Source: Bacteroidales bacterium (GTDB lineage Bacteria > Bacteroidota > Bacteroidia > Bacteroidales > Dysgonomonadaceae). From it: a stretch of 21,123 nt of DNA. The stretch's first letter is position 1, and every line of letters starts with the position of its first letter. The DNA lies in assembly GCA_012798745.1 (NCBI GenBank), contig JAAZMQ010000104.1, positions 1 to 21,123 of the forward strand, written 5' to 3'. The position numbers and the translations under genes are program-made. The notes beneath the pieces were generated by a model that saw nothing but the letters and a program-made list of their open reading frames with translations, had not been told where the DNA came from and made no database searches. This document shows positions 9,441 through 17,652 of this stretch, in pieces.

Positions 9441-9665
9441 CATATCAATCCCATTCAAGCTATTGCTTGTATTAACGATAATGATATTTATGCGCTTTCT
9501 TTTAGAAATTCTATAAGAGCTTTTCGGGAAAATGAAAAAATAGGATTATGTCTAAAATCTGTAAATGCCGAACCTTCCAAAAGGTATCATGTATATGGAA
9601 AATTATATATTGTTAGATGCAGTATGGACATTCTCAAAGAACGCATTCTTAGAGATTTATTTTAA
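9441..9665 (+). pseudogene. start-less coding remnant, unknown family
   Basis: After tandem TAA stops (9435-9440) one frame stays open for 74 codons to TAA at 9663. It has no ATG, GTG or TTG near its beginning; the first Met is close to the end. The text looks protein-like (ACINDNDIYALSFRNSIRAF, then KIGLCLKSVNAEPSKRYH and CSMDILKERILRDLF), with charged and hydrophobic residues alternating sensibly, and it ends cleanly. I do not recognise the family. It is best read as the 3' end of a gene whose 5' part has been deleted. A chance open frame in AT-rich DNA cannot be excluded. Confidence 0.4.
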
Positions 9666-9741
9666 TCCCTGTAACGAAAGCAAATGATTCGTTTAAATAA
9701 TTTCTTATAAATAATTAACCTCCAAAAAAATAAAAATAAAG

Positions 9742-12597
9742 ATGAAAAATATGACTTCTAAAAGATTATTAGCATGCTTATCGCTCTTTTTGATATTGGC
9801 ATCAATTCCACAAAAAATTTTCTCGGCGACAATTATTTTAACAAGCGATGAACAATTAAATACGCTTTTAAACCCCGACATTAGAATCGATCTTTCGACG
9901 GGATTAGTAAAACATTATGCCAGTTTACGAGAAATTTGTGAAGATGCACAAAAAAGAGGTGATAAAGTTTTAACTATCGCTTTTGATGAATTTTTTAGGC
10001 AATATCGAGACCATCCGGGTACTCAACGTTCGCTTACACCGGATATGGATGAATATATTGAAAAAATAAAAGTTATCAGTGATTTTGCTGCAAAATATGA
10101 TATGGGAATCGGATTGAGTTTATTAACCCCGTTAGAATTGGGTAATGCGTTTATCAAAGAAACAGGCCAATCAGGAAAATGGTTACATTACAAAGTTGGT
10201 ATATGCAATCCTGAAACAGGAGAATTCAATGTTCAATTATGGAAACAATTATATTGGACTAATAATAAAGGTAAATTCCCAATTAGGGTAAAAGGTATCA
10301 AGGCATATGCATTTAACGATAAAATGCTCTCATCAAGTCCATATAAAGCAGTTAATTATAACGATATAAAAGAAGTAACAGATAACATAAAAATAAAGGA
10401 ATATAACGTAACAACTATCAACTCATTTCCAACTCAACGAATTAATGTTTATTCAAATGGTAATACTCAGGCCAAGGGTTATGATAAAATATTTATTTTA
10501 ATTGAATATGAAACACCGGAAATGGATTATTTTAGTCCACAAGCTTTACCGTTTTTAAAAAATTTAATAAAAAAATATCATGAAAAGGAAGTGAATTTGG
10601 TTTCGTTATATTCAGATGAAATGCATATTCAACAAGATTGGAACTATTTTAATCATCATGATGACGGTCAATTTGCAGTAAGATATTATACCCCTTCAAT
10701 GGGAGAAATATACAGAGACAAATTCCAAGAACCACTAGACGAGAAAAGTTTTTTATATTTTTCTTACGGAATGAATGCGCTCACAAATTCTGCTACTGCT
10801 CCCATTAACACCCAATATGTTTTTGACGACACCCCGGAAGGGATCCATCGTACTTTTTTAATGCGACATAGATATTATAAGTTATTAAATGATCATGTGG
10901 TAGAGTTATTTGTGGAAGCAAAAAAATATGCTGAAGAATTATTTGGACGTGAATTAGAAACACACGCTCATGCCTCTTGGGCAGAAAGTCCCACAATAGA
11001 TCTTTGGAATACAGAAAAACTTCATCATCAAGCATATCAATATGAATATACTCCTAATTTTATTTGGTCGAATACAGTTCATCAAGCATCTGCTGCATGT
11101 TACGACTATTTTAAATGGGGAGAATATCTTCAACCTACCGGAAACGATTTTGCAGAATGTGGATGGCTTGATCGTAACTATTATGGTGCAGCTATGGCTG
11201 CCTCCATAGGCGTAATCAATAAATATCCTAAAGCATATGCCGCCTATTGGGGGATGCCATTGCCTGCCCAACAAAGAAAAGAAGCAATAAATAGTGCTTT
11301 TGGGGCAGGATCAATGCGCTCTATCGATTTAATGACGGAAGGCATTCACCGTGATGTTGATGTTCTTATGCTCTATCCCACAAATCTAGTAGCCGTAGAA
11401 GAACGTTTCGGAAGTTGGATAACACAATATGCCTATGCCAATTATATTACTGCCGATAAATTGCTTGAACTTGGTAAAATAACACCTGACGGCAAAATTT
11501 GCATAAAAAATAAAATATATACTACATTAGTTGCACTTTTTGAACCTCTTCCAAATGTAAAATTATTGGATTTTATGAAAGATTTCGCTTTTTCAGGAGG
11601 AAAAATAATATGGTTTGGCCCTCCACCTTTATTAAACGAAAAAGCAGAAAATTGTTTCTCGGAATGGTCGGAATTATTTAATGTTTATTATGATTTTTCC
11701 ATTTATCAAGGAGAAATTGCCGCAGGTAAAATAGTGACATTTAAAAACGAATTTATGCATATCATGCCTCAGCCAATTCTTACTGATTTCATTGTCGATC
11801 GGATTTATCCGATTACACTTCTTAATGATGCATATCCTATTGCCGAGGTTGATGGGAAAATAATAGGAGGAGCATCTAAATATGGGAAAGGGAATACCTG
11901 TTATTTCGGATTTAGACCTCGGGACGATCAATCGGCCAGTTTAGGGTATGAAAGCCGTATCCTTTTTGAAATATTAAATGCCGTAGGGGCATATCTACCC
12001 ACAGGAAATTTTAAATCCAATGATAACACTGAATATGTTTCCAGAAATAGTGACTATCTTACCACGCGCTTTCCTAATGGAACAACAGTTATAGTGCGAC
12101 ATTATAGAACACATCGCGAGAATTGGCCGGGAGGGTTTTCACGCGACGAGGAAGCAGATAACAATTTTTTGAAAATAAATCCACTGCCCTCGTCAAAAAT
12201 TTCTTTGAAAAATTTCAAAGTTAATGGCAGTAATATTAATTATGAAGGTGATTTATTGGTAGCTTTCAGAATAACCGATAAAAACGAATTAATTGCTTTT
12301 GATGGTTCTCAATGTAAAAATATTATTATTAATGGAAAACATTATATTTTTTCGGAAAACCCATTTAAGAGAATCATTTTCGTTCCTGAAAACAAATCAA
12401 CGACAACTTATGCCTTGTATGCAGAAGGTATGGGAAAGCTAAAAATTCCTATACCACCATCAATGAAAAACTCAGATATTAAGTTGGTTTCATTGGACAA
12501 TGATGAAATAAAATTTCAAAAAAGAAAAGATTATTTAGAAATAGAGATATCACGAGAAATATCGGGAAAATGGATGAGAATCGAAACGAATAATTAG
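9742..12597 (+). CDS. large secreted protein of unassigned family, clan-A glycosidase-like architecture
   Basis: 951 residues. A signal peptide (about 1-29, ending FSA) leads into a long alpha/beta region (about 30-560) that looks like a TIM barrel, with acidic residues at strand ends: LYSDEMH (Asp292, Glu293), SWAESP (Glu415) and NDFAECGWLDR (Glu472). Next is a Rossmann/GATase-like stretch (about 565-700) with DVLMLYPTNL and GGKIIWFGPPP, resembling the middle domain of GH42 and GH106 enzymes; compare GAIVMGPPPKR in the GH106 gene at the left edge. A beta-rich tail follows to the end. I cannot assign a CAZy family. The nearest architectures are GH42 and GH106, and the setting (rhamnosidases, GH127) suggests a glycosidase. 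The first ATG (9742) is used; ATG 9751 is in frame and equally compatible with the signal peptide. It probably forms a transcription unit with the GH127 gene 54 bases downstream. Confidence 0.65.
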   Translation: MKNMTSKRLLACLSLFLILASIPQKIFSATIILTSDEQLNTLLNPDIRIDLSTGLVKHYASLREICEDAQKRGDKVLTIAFDEFFRQYRDHPGTQRSLTPDMDEYIEKIKVISDFAAKYDMGIGLSLLTPLELGNAFIKETGQSGKWLHYKVGICNPETGEFNVQLWKQLYWTNNKGKFPIRVKGIKAYAFNDKMLSSSPYKAVNYNDIKEVTDNIKIKEYNVTTINSFPTQRINVYSNGNTQAKGYDKIFILIEYETPEMDYFSPQALPFLKNLIKKYHEKEVNLVSLYSDEMHIQQDWNYFNHHDDGQFAVRYYTPSMGEIYRDKFQEPLDEKSFLYFSYGMNALTNSATAPINTQYVFDDTPEGIHRTFLMRHRYYKLLNDHVVELFVEAKKYAEELFGRELETHAHASWAESPTIDLWNTEKLHHQAYQYEYTPNFIWSNTVHQASAACYDYFKWGEYLQPTGNDFAECGWLDRNYYGAAMAASIGVINKYPKAYAAYWGMPLPAQQRKEAINSAFGAGSMRSIDLMTEGIHRDVDVLMLYPTNLVAVEERFGSWITQYAYANYITADKLLELGKITPDGKICIKNKIYTTLVALFEPLPNVKLLDFMKDFAFSGGKIIWFGPPPLLNEKAENCFSEWSELFNVYYDFSIYQGEIAAGKIVTFKNEFMHIMPQPILTDFIVDRIYPITLLNDAYPIAEVDGKIIGGASKYGKGNTCYFGFRPRDDQSASLGYESRILFEILNAVGAYLPTGNFKSNDNTEYVSRNSDYLTTRFPNGTTVIVRHYRTHRENWPGGFSRDEEADNNFLKINPLPSSKISLKNFKVNGSNINYEGDLLVAFRITDKNELIAFDGSQCKNIIINGKHYIFSENPFKRIIFVPENKSTTTYALYAEGMGKLKIPIPPSMKNSDIKLVSLDNDEIKFQKRKDYLEIEISREISGKWMRIETNN

Positions 12598-12651
12598 TCG
12601 CTTTTTAAATGATCAATTGTTTAATCACTCTGAAATTCAAATTATAAATAC

Positions 12652-14721
12652 ATGAAACCAATGAAACATTTTTTTTCATATGAAACGTGTTTTTCCCTTT
12701 TTTGGATAATTGCTATTCCATTTATATGGAATAATTTTCCTGTTTCTGCTCAACAACTGCAACAAGAGATTAAAGTAACGGATATATTGAAACCGCTTTC
12801 CCAAGGATCATCCTTGCTTCATGGGTATATAGGACAAAAACTTGATTCCTGTATTCAAAATAGCATTGTAAAGAAAGATTATCAATTATATATCCAGCCT
12901 TTTGCTCTTCATAGTGACGATAAAGGCGAATTCAACGAATTCCAAGGAGAATTTTGGGGTAAATGGTTTACATCGCTAGCGTTGGCATATAATTATCAAC
13001 CAACCGATACTCTTCGACAAATTATGGATACCGCAGTGTTGGAATTAATGAAAACTCAGGGGAAAGATGGGCGCTTAAGCAGTTATTCACAAGATTTTGG
13101 CGATTGGGATATCTGGGGAAGAAAATACGCTCTTTTAGGGTTGGTTGCTCATTATATCCAAACAGGGAATCAGGAAACGCTGAAAGCTGCCTCTCGTGCT
13201 TTAGACAATTTGATTTCTGTTGCTGGGCCAGGAAAAAGAAAATTAACCGAAACAGGATTATCGTTGTTGGAAGGACTTCCATCTTCTTCTATTTTGGAAC
13301 CCGTAGCATTAATTTACCAACTGACAGGAAACCAAAAATACCTCGATTTTGCCAAGTATCTCGTTTCCTTATGGAGTGAACCCAATCAATACACTCAAAG
13401 GGGAATGCGATTGATTGAAGATGCTATTGACAATGTTGATCCTCTTAAAATTTCCACTCCCAAAGGATATGAACAAATGTCTTGTTTTGAAGGACTTTGC
13501 GAATTGTATCGGGCAACAGGTGATAAATGCTACTTGGATGCAGTGGTCAATTATGGGAAAAAAGTTTTAGAAAAGGAAATTATGATCGTAGGTTCCGGTT
13601 CCAGTTGCGAACTTTGGTGTGATGGAGCAAATCGTCAGACTGAGCTATTGGAAATGCCCATGGAAACGTGTGTAACTGTAACGTGGATTAAATTATGTTA
13701 CCAACTTCTTCGCTTAACAGGAGATCCCATGTGGGCTGATGAAATGGAAATCACTTTATATAATTCATTGCTCGGAGCTATGGTGGCAAATGGGAACTGG
13801 TGGGCATATTTTTCTCCATTAATAGGAGAGCGCATGCCAAGCCCGATGCAAGTACCCAGTTGCCAAACCAGTTGTTGTGTGGCAAATGGTCCCAGAGGAT
13901 TATTGACAGTTCCGCAATGGTCAGTTATGGAAGGGGAAAATGGTCCTGTGATTAATATTTATACCAGTGGAAAATGGAAATATCGCTTACCCGATGAAAA
14001 TGAGCTCGAATTAATTCAAAAAACAAATTATCCAAAAACCGATCGAATCGAAATAACCATCAAACAAAAAAAGTCGGCATTTTATACGATTAGTTTACGA
14101 ATTCCATCATGGAATAAAAAAACGAAAATACAGATCAATGAGGATACGATCAATTACAAGGGAAGTGGATACTTTAAATTAACCCGAGAATGGAAAGATG
14201 GAGATAAAATACAATTGACATTAGATTTGCGAGGAAGAATATTGACAGCCCCTGGAGATAAAAACCAGTTAGCCATTATGCGTGGACCCATTGTTCTAAC
14301 TATGGATAACCGATTTATAAAAGAAGAAAATAAAAATTTGTGGTTATTTACCGATCAATTTATATGGAAGCATGATAAAGGGTGGGATATCGATTATGTT
14401 TTATTACCTACGGTATCAGAAGATTATTCTAAAGAATCCTATATCGATCTAAAACCCATTGACAACTATTCTGATAAGGTTTGGATGGCATTTGAGGTGC
14501 CTTTCTTGTACCGACCTACCCATTTTTCAAATCATAAAAAAATATCGCTTGTTTTGTGCGATTATACATCTGCGGGAAACCTATATTCTGAAAACAATCT
14601 TTTTAGAGTATGGATGCCTCAACCTATGTTTATGAATGATATTTTCCCCCGCAATACATGGCATATCCTTACCGATGCAAAAAAGAGAGCAAAAGTTCCC
14701 ATATTGGAAACGAAACATTAA
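12652..14721 (+). CDS. GH127 (DUF1680) glycosidase, beta-L-arabinofuranosidase family
   Basis: 689 residues. The N-terminal signal peptide ends near VSA-QQ (about residue 34). An (alpha/alpha)6 barrel occupies about 60-420 and a beta-sandwich the rest. The family's metal and nucleophile ligands are visible: Glu338 and Cys340 in METCVTVTW, and Cys404, Cys408 and Cys409 in SCQTSCCVANG. In the well-studied HypBA1 enzyme a Glu and three Cys bind zinc around a cysteine nucleophile, with spacing Cys-x-Cys-Cys; here it is Cys-x-x-x-Cys-Cys, so the loop is two residues longer while the Cys pair is kept. GH127 members hydrolyse beta-L-arabinofuranosides, and at least one Bacteroides member of this family acts on aceric acid in rhamnogalacturonan II. 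The exact substrate here cannot be read from sequence. It follows the 9742 gene after 54 bases. Confidence 0.92.
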   Translation: MKPMKHFFSYETCFSLFWIIAIPFIWNNFPVSAQQLQQEIKVTDILKPLSQGSSLLHGYIGQKLDSCIQNSIVKKDYQLYIQPFALHSDDKGEFNEFQGEFWGKWFTSLALAYNYQPTDTLRQIMDTAVLELMKTQGKDGRLSSYSQDFGDWDIWGRKYALLGLVAHYIQTGNQETLKAASRALDNLISVAGPGKRKLTETGLSLLEGLPSSSILEPVALIYQLTGNQKYLDFAKYLVSLWSEPNQYTQRGMRLIEDAIDNVDPLKISTPKGYEQMSCFEGLCELYRATGDKCYLDAVVNYGKKVLEKEIMIVGSGSSCELWCDGANRQTELLEMPMETCVTVTWIKLCYQLLRLTGDPMWADEMEITLYNSLLGAMVANGNWWAYFSPLIGERMPSPMQVPSCQTSCCVANGPRGLLTVPQWSVMEGENGPVINIYTSGKWKYRLPDENELELIQKTNYPKTDRIEITIKQKKSAFYTISLRIPSWNKKTKIQINEDTINYKGSGYFKLTREWKDGDKIQLTLDLRGRILTAPGDKNQLAIMRGPIVLTMDNRFIKEENKNLWLFTDQFIWKHDKGWDIDYVLLPTVSEDYSKESYIDLKPIDNYSDKVWMAFEVPFLYRPTHFSNHKKISLVLCDYTSAGNLYSENNLFRVWMPQPMFMNDIFPRNTWHILTDAKKRAKVPILETKH

Positions 14722-15176
14722 TGATTGTAATAAAAATATTCATGGTTGAAGGGGAGAAAATTTTTCAGAAAAAAACAAGACTGAGTATAAAATCATCTAA
14801 ACAATATTTTGGTCTTGAGTGGTTTCAGAATTCCAAGCCTGGTTTTTGTTTCATTGGGAAAACGCAAGTTGTTTCTCATCAGAGTGATTGACAGCCTGTA
14901 AATATATAAAGAGAAATTCTTAAATAATAATACAATATACCGCGCCACAGTTATTCTTTAGAATTCAGCACAAGGACGTTATCCCTTTATAGGAAACTGA
15001 ACGGTGGAAGTCAGAATGACATTGATAGGATTCGGAAATTACAAACCCTGAAAAGATATGATCAACTTATGAAAAAAAGTAAAAATATGAAATGAAAGTG
15101 ATGAGTTCATGCCATTTGTTGAATGAATTTTTAGGCAACTCTTTAATTAATTAACACGATTAAAATATAATCAATT
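14722..15176 (+). other. 455-base spacer without an intact gene
   Basis: A frame overlapping the end of the GH127 gene runs on to 14891, but its start lies inside that gene and its text matches nothing I know. A second start-less frame (about 14930-15095, with HSYSLEFSTRTLSLYRK and DIDRIRKLQTLKRYD) ends at a TGA. Both may be scraps of a lost gene. The last 50 bases before 15177 are AT-rich and probably hold the promoter of the following gene, but no clear Bacteroidota -33/-7 pair is seen. No tRNA, hairpin terminator or insertion-sequence end was recognised. Confidence 0.4.
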
Positions 15177-17096
15177 ATGAATAACATCACAATTAGAAAT
15201 AAACTCCATTATATACAAAAGAGGATATTTATCTATTTATATCTTATTCCTTTTTTTCTTATTTTGATTATTGACTGTGATGAAAAAAATAGTGATTCCA
15301 TACAAAATGGACTTAATACTTCAAATCCAGATACAATATTTCCTAAAATTAATAGTGATTATTGGGTAGCGACTGATGCATTAGATAGAGATTTACCAAC
15401 AATTAAAGAAACTGGTCCAGCTAGAAAAAAATATGTGGGTATTTTTTATTGGACTTGGCACTGTGAACCAATGGTAAACTACAGTACGATAGGAAATATT
15501 ACCGAAATATTGAGAAAATACCCTGAGGCTTTGACTAATGCAAATCATCCTGCATGGAATAGAGGAGGGGGCAACACTCATTTTTGGGAACAACCATTAT
15601 TTGGTTATTATCGCACGACAGATCCATGGATACTTAGAAAACATGCCGAAATGCTGGCCGATGCAAAAATAGATGTGGTTTTTTTTGATTGTACCAATCC
15701 TCCATTCACCTGGACGTCATCCTATTATAATTTATTTGCTGTATGGTCCAAGGCAAAAAATGATGGTGTTAAAGTACCTAAAGTAGCTTTTTTATTACCG
15801 TTTAGTGCTACTGGAGAAGCTTATAACATGTTAAAGGATTTATATTTAAACATATATGCTCAAAACAAATATTCCGACTTATGGTTTATGTGGAAGGGGA
15901 AACCATTAATTATGGCTTACCAACAATCTATTCCAAATGATGGTAGTGCATTAAATAACAAATTGAAAGAATTTTTCACATACAGACCTGGACAGCCGGA
16001 TTATGTAAATGGGCCTGATCCCAAATATGAGCAATGGGGCTGGTTAGAAATATATCCACAACATAAATATATGGCTAGAACTGATGGTACATGCGAAGAA
16101 GTACCTGTTGGCGTTGCTCAAAATGCGTCACCGCAAAGCGGAGGCCATTGTTGTGCTTTTAATATTTCTAATACCTATGGTAGAAGTTACACACGAAAAA
16201 ATGGCTGGGATAACCGTGATGATGCCTACCTTTATGGACTAAATTTTCAAGAGCAATGGGAAAGAGCGTTAGAAATTGATCCAGATTTAATTTTTGTTAC
16301 AGGTTGGAATGAGTGGATTGCAGGAAAATGGGACTCTGGGTGGGAAGGAGACCCTTTTTCATTTGTTGATCAATATGATTGGGAACATAGCCGAGATATA
16401 GAGCCTAATAAAGGGTGGGGTGAAAAAGGTGACGTGTATTATTATCAATTAATTCAAAATACACGAAAATTTAAGGGAATGGAACAGAAAAAACAATCTG
16501 TTTCGCCTATAAAAAGTATAGTTATCGGCAAAGGGATGGAAGAGTGGGATGAGATTTATCCCAATTATTATCATTACAGAAATAATGTTATTCATAGAAA
16601 CCACCCTGGACATGCAAATACTTATTATACAAATACCACAGGACGTAATGATTTTATAAATGCGAAAATAGCAAGAGACGAAAATTTTATTTATTTTTAT
16701 GTCGAAACAAACGATAATATTACTATTCCAAAAGAAAATGATCACTGGATGTGGATTTTTATCGATATAGATAGAAATAAATCAACAGGTTGGCATGGAT
16801 ATGATTATCTGATCAATTACAATCCTCCTATGTTGAGAAAAGGTAAAATAGCCGTTAATAAAGATAACGAATGGAAATGGGAATTATCAGATGAATATGA
16901 TATCTATGTTGAAAAGAATAAAATGGAAATCAAGGTGAGCCGAAATAGTTTTAACGTTATGGATAAAAATTTAAATTTTGAATTCAAACTAAGTGACAAT
17001 ATGCAAGAAGTTGGAAATATAATGGATTTTTATGTAAACGGCGATACAGCTCCTGGTGGAAGGTTTAATTTTGTATTTTCTGAGAACAATAATTAA
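15177..17096 (+). CDS. GH99-like (GH71/99, WbsX-like) protein with C-terminal CBM9/DOMON-like domain, possible lipoprotein
   Basis: 639 residues, third member of the paralogue set (others at 1749 and 3853). A hydrophobic N-terminal segment (about 17-36) ends at LIIDCDEKNSDS. The Cys followed by acidic and Lys residues looks like a Bacteroidota surface-lipoprotein start, although Asp just before the Cys is unusual for a lipobox, so plain export is an alternative. Conserved parts in order: YWVATDALDRDLP, YVGIFYWTWH, FWEQPLFGYYR, DVVFFDCTNPP, GKPLIMAYQ, LNFQEQWERA, and VTGWNEWIAGKW with Glu379 in the motif expected to carry an active-site glutamate. The CBM9-like tail (about 445-639) includes TTGRNDFINAKIARD and ends NGDTAPGGRFNF. 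It stands alone between two spacers, unlike its paralogues. The reaction is unknown. Confidence 0.82.
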   Translation: MNNITIRNKLHYIQKRIFIYLYLIPFFLILIIDCDEKNSDSIQNGLNTSNPDTIFPKINSDYWVATDALDRDLPTIKETGPARKKYVGIFYWTWHCEPMVNYSTIGNITEILRKYPEALTNANHPAWNRGGGNTHFWEQPLFGYYRTTDPWILRKHAEMLADAKIDVVFFDCTNPPFTWTSSYYNLFAVWSKAKNDGVKVPKVAFLLPFSATGEAYNMLKDLYLNIYAQNKYSDLWFMWKGKPLIMAYQQSIPNDGSALNNKLKEFFTYRPGQPDYVNGPDPKYEQWGWLEIYPQHKYMARTDGTCEEVPVGVAQNASPQSGGHCCAFNISNTYGRSYTRKNGWDNRDDAYLYGLNFQEQWERALEIDPDLIFVTGWNEWIAGKWDSGWEGDPFSFVDQYDWEHSRDIEPNKGWGEKGDVYYYQLIQNTRKFKGMEQKKQSVSPIKSIVIGKGMEEWDEIYPNYYHYRNNVIHRNHPGHANTYYTNTTGRNDFINAKIARDENFIYFYVETNDNITIPKENDHWMWIFIDIDRNKSTGWHGYDYLINYNPPMLRKGKIAVNKDNEWKWELSDEYDIYVEKNKMEIKVSRNSFNVMDKNLNFEFKLSDNMQEVGNIMDFYVNGDTAPGGRFNFVFSENNN

Positions 17097-17652
17097 TTTC
17101 TCTTCAAACGTCAGGAAAAAAGTTATACGGGAAAGAGGCATAAAACTTGTGGTTTAACTATTGGAAGAAGTGGTGTTGCGATGTGACATCGAGAAGAAGG
17201 GTGGCTTGTATTGAAATAGGCTCTTCTGCTTTTAAAAAATAGAAATAGCTTATTCTGATTGCGTGGAGAAGAAGCAGAGCTGTTAAGCAGTAAATACAGG
17301 GTAACTCTGGCTGACGTTTCTCATTGAAGAGATTAATTCATTGAGAATAGCATTACAGGATTTAAGTGCAAGTCCGAAAATTCAAAGCCAAGTGCGACTA
17401 AACGCAAGATTGGGCGATTATAAATGGAACTAGGACTCACAAAAAGATATGATTCCCGTGCTAATACAGCAACGTTACCCTTTAATTAGGAAGCCATAGA
17501 AACACATAGGAAAAAGTTAGGCCAGTTGTCATAAAAAGTGCAATAAGACAAAAGATAAAAATTAAAGATAATGAAAAGATGTGACTTTATTATCCATATT
17601 ACTGTTGTATTTTTTAAATAAATGGTTGAATTTAATAAATAAAATTACAAAT
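17097..17652 (+). other. 556-base spacer with possible coding scraps
   Basis: Base composition is less AT-rich than the other spacers and all frames are broken by stops. One 37-codon stretch (about 17304-17434, with SLRIALQDLSASPKIQSQ and RLNARLGDYKW) reads like part of a protein, continuing after a stop as KDMIPVLIQQRYPLI. It may be the remnant of a deleted gene; the family is unknown. The region directly before 17653 is AT-rich and includes a GTG at 17581 in the frame of the next gene, which I do not take as its start. No RNA gene or terminator was recognised. Confidence 0.35.

Noticed and set aside
14722..14891. Open frame running past the GH127 stop as a small gene
   Set aside because: Its only start is inside the GH127 gene in another frame, and the text after 14722 has no recognisable domain.
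14966..17500. Local resemblance between the spacers (ACGTTATCCCTTTA at about 14977 and ACGTTACCCTTTAA at about 17469; AAAAGATATGAT in both)
   Set aside because: The two shared words occur in opposite order in the two spacers and the surroundings do not align, so a common element is not supported.
17581..17652. GTG 17581 as the start of the GH78-type gene
   Set aside because: It would place 24 extra residues before a normal signal peptide; ATG 17653 gives an ordinary exported protein.
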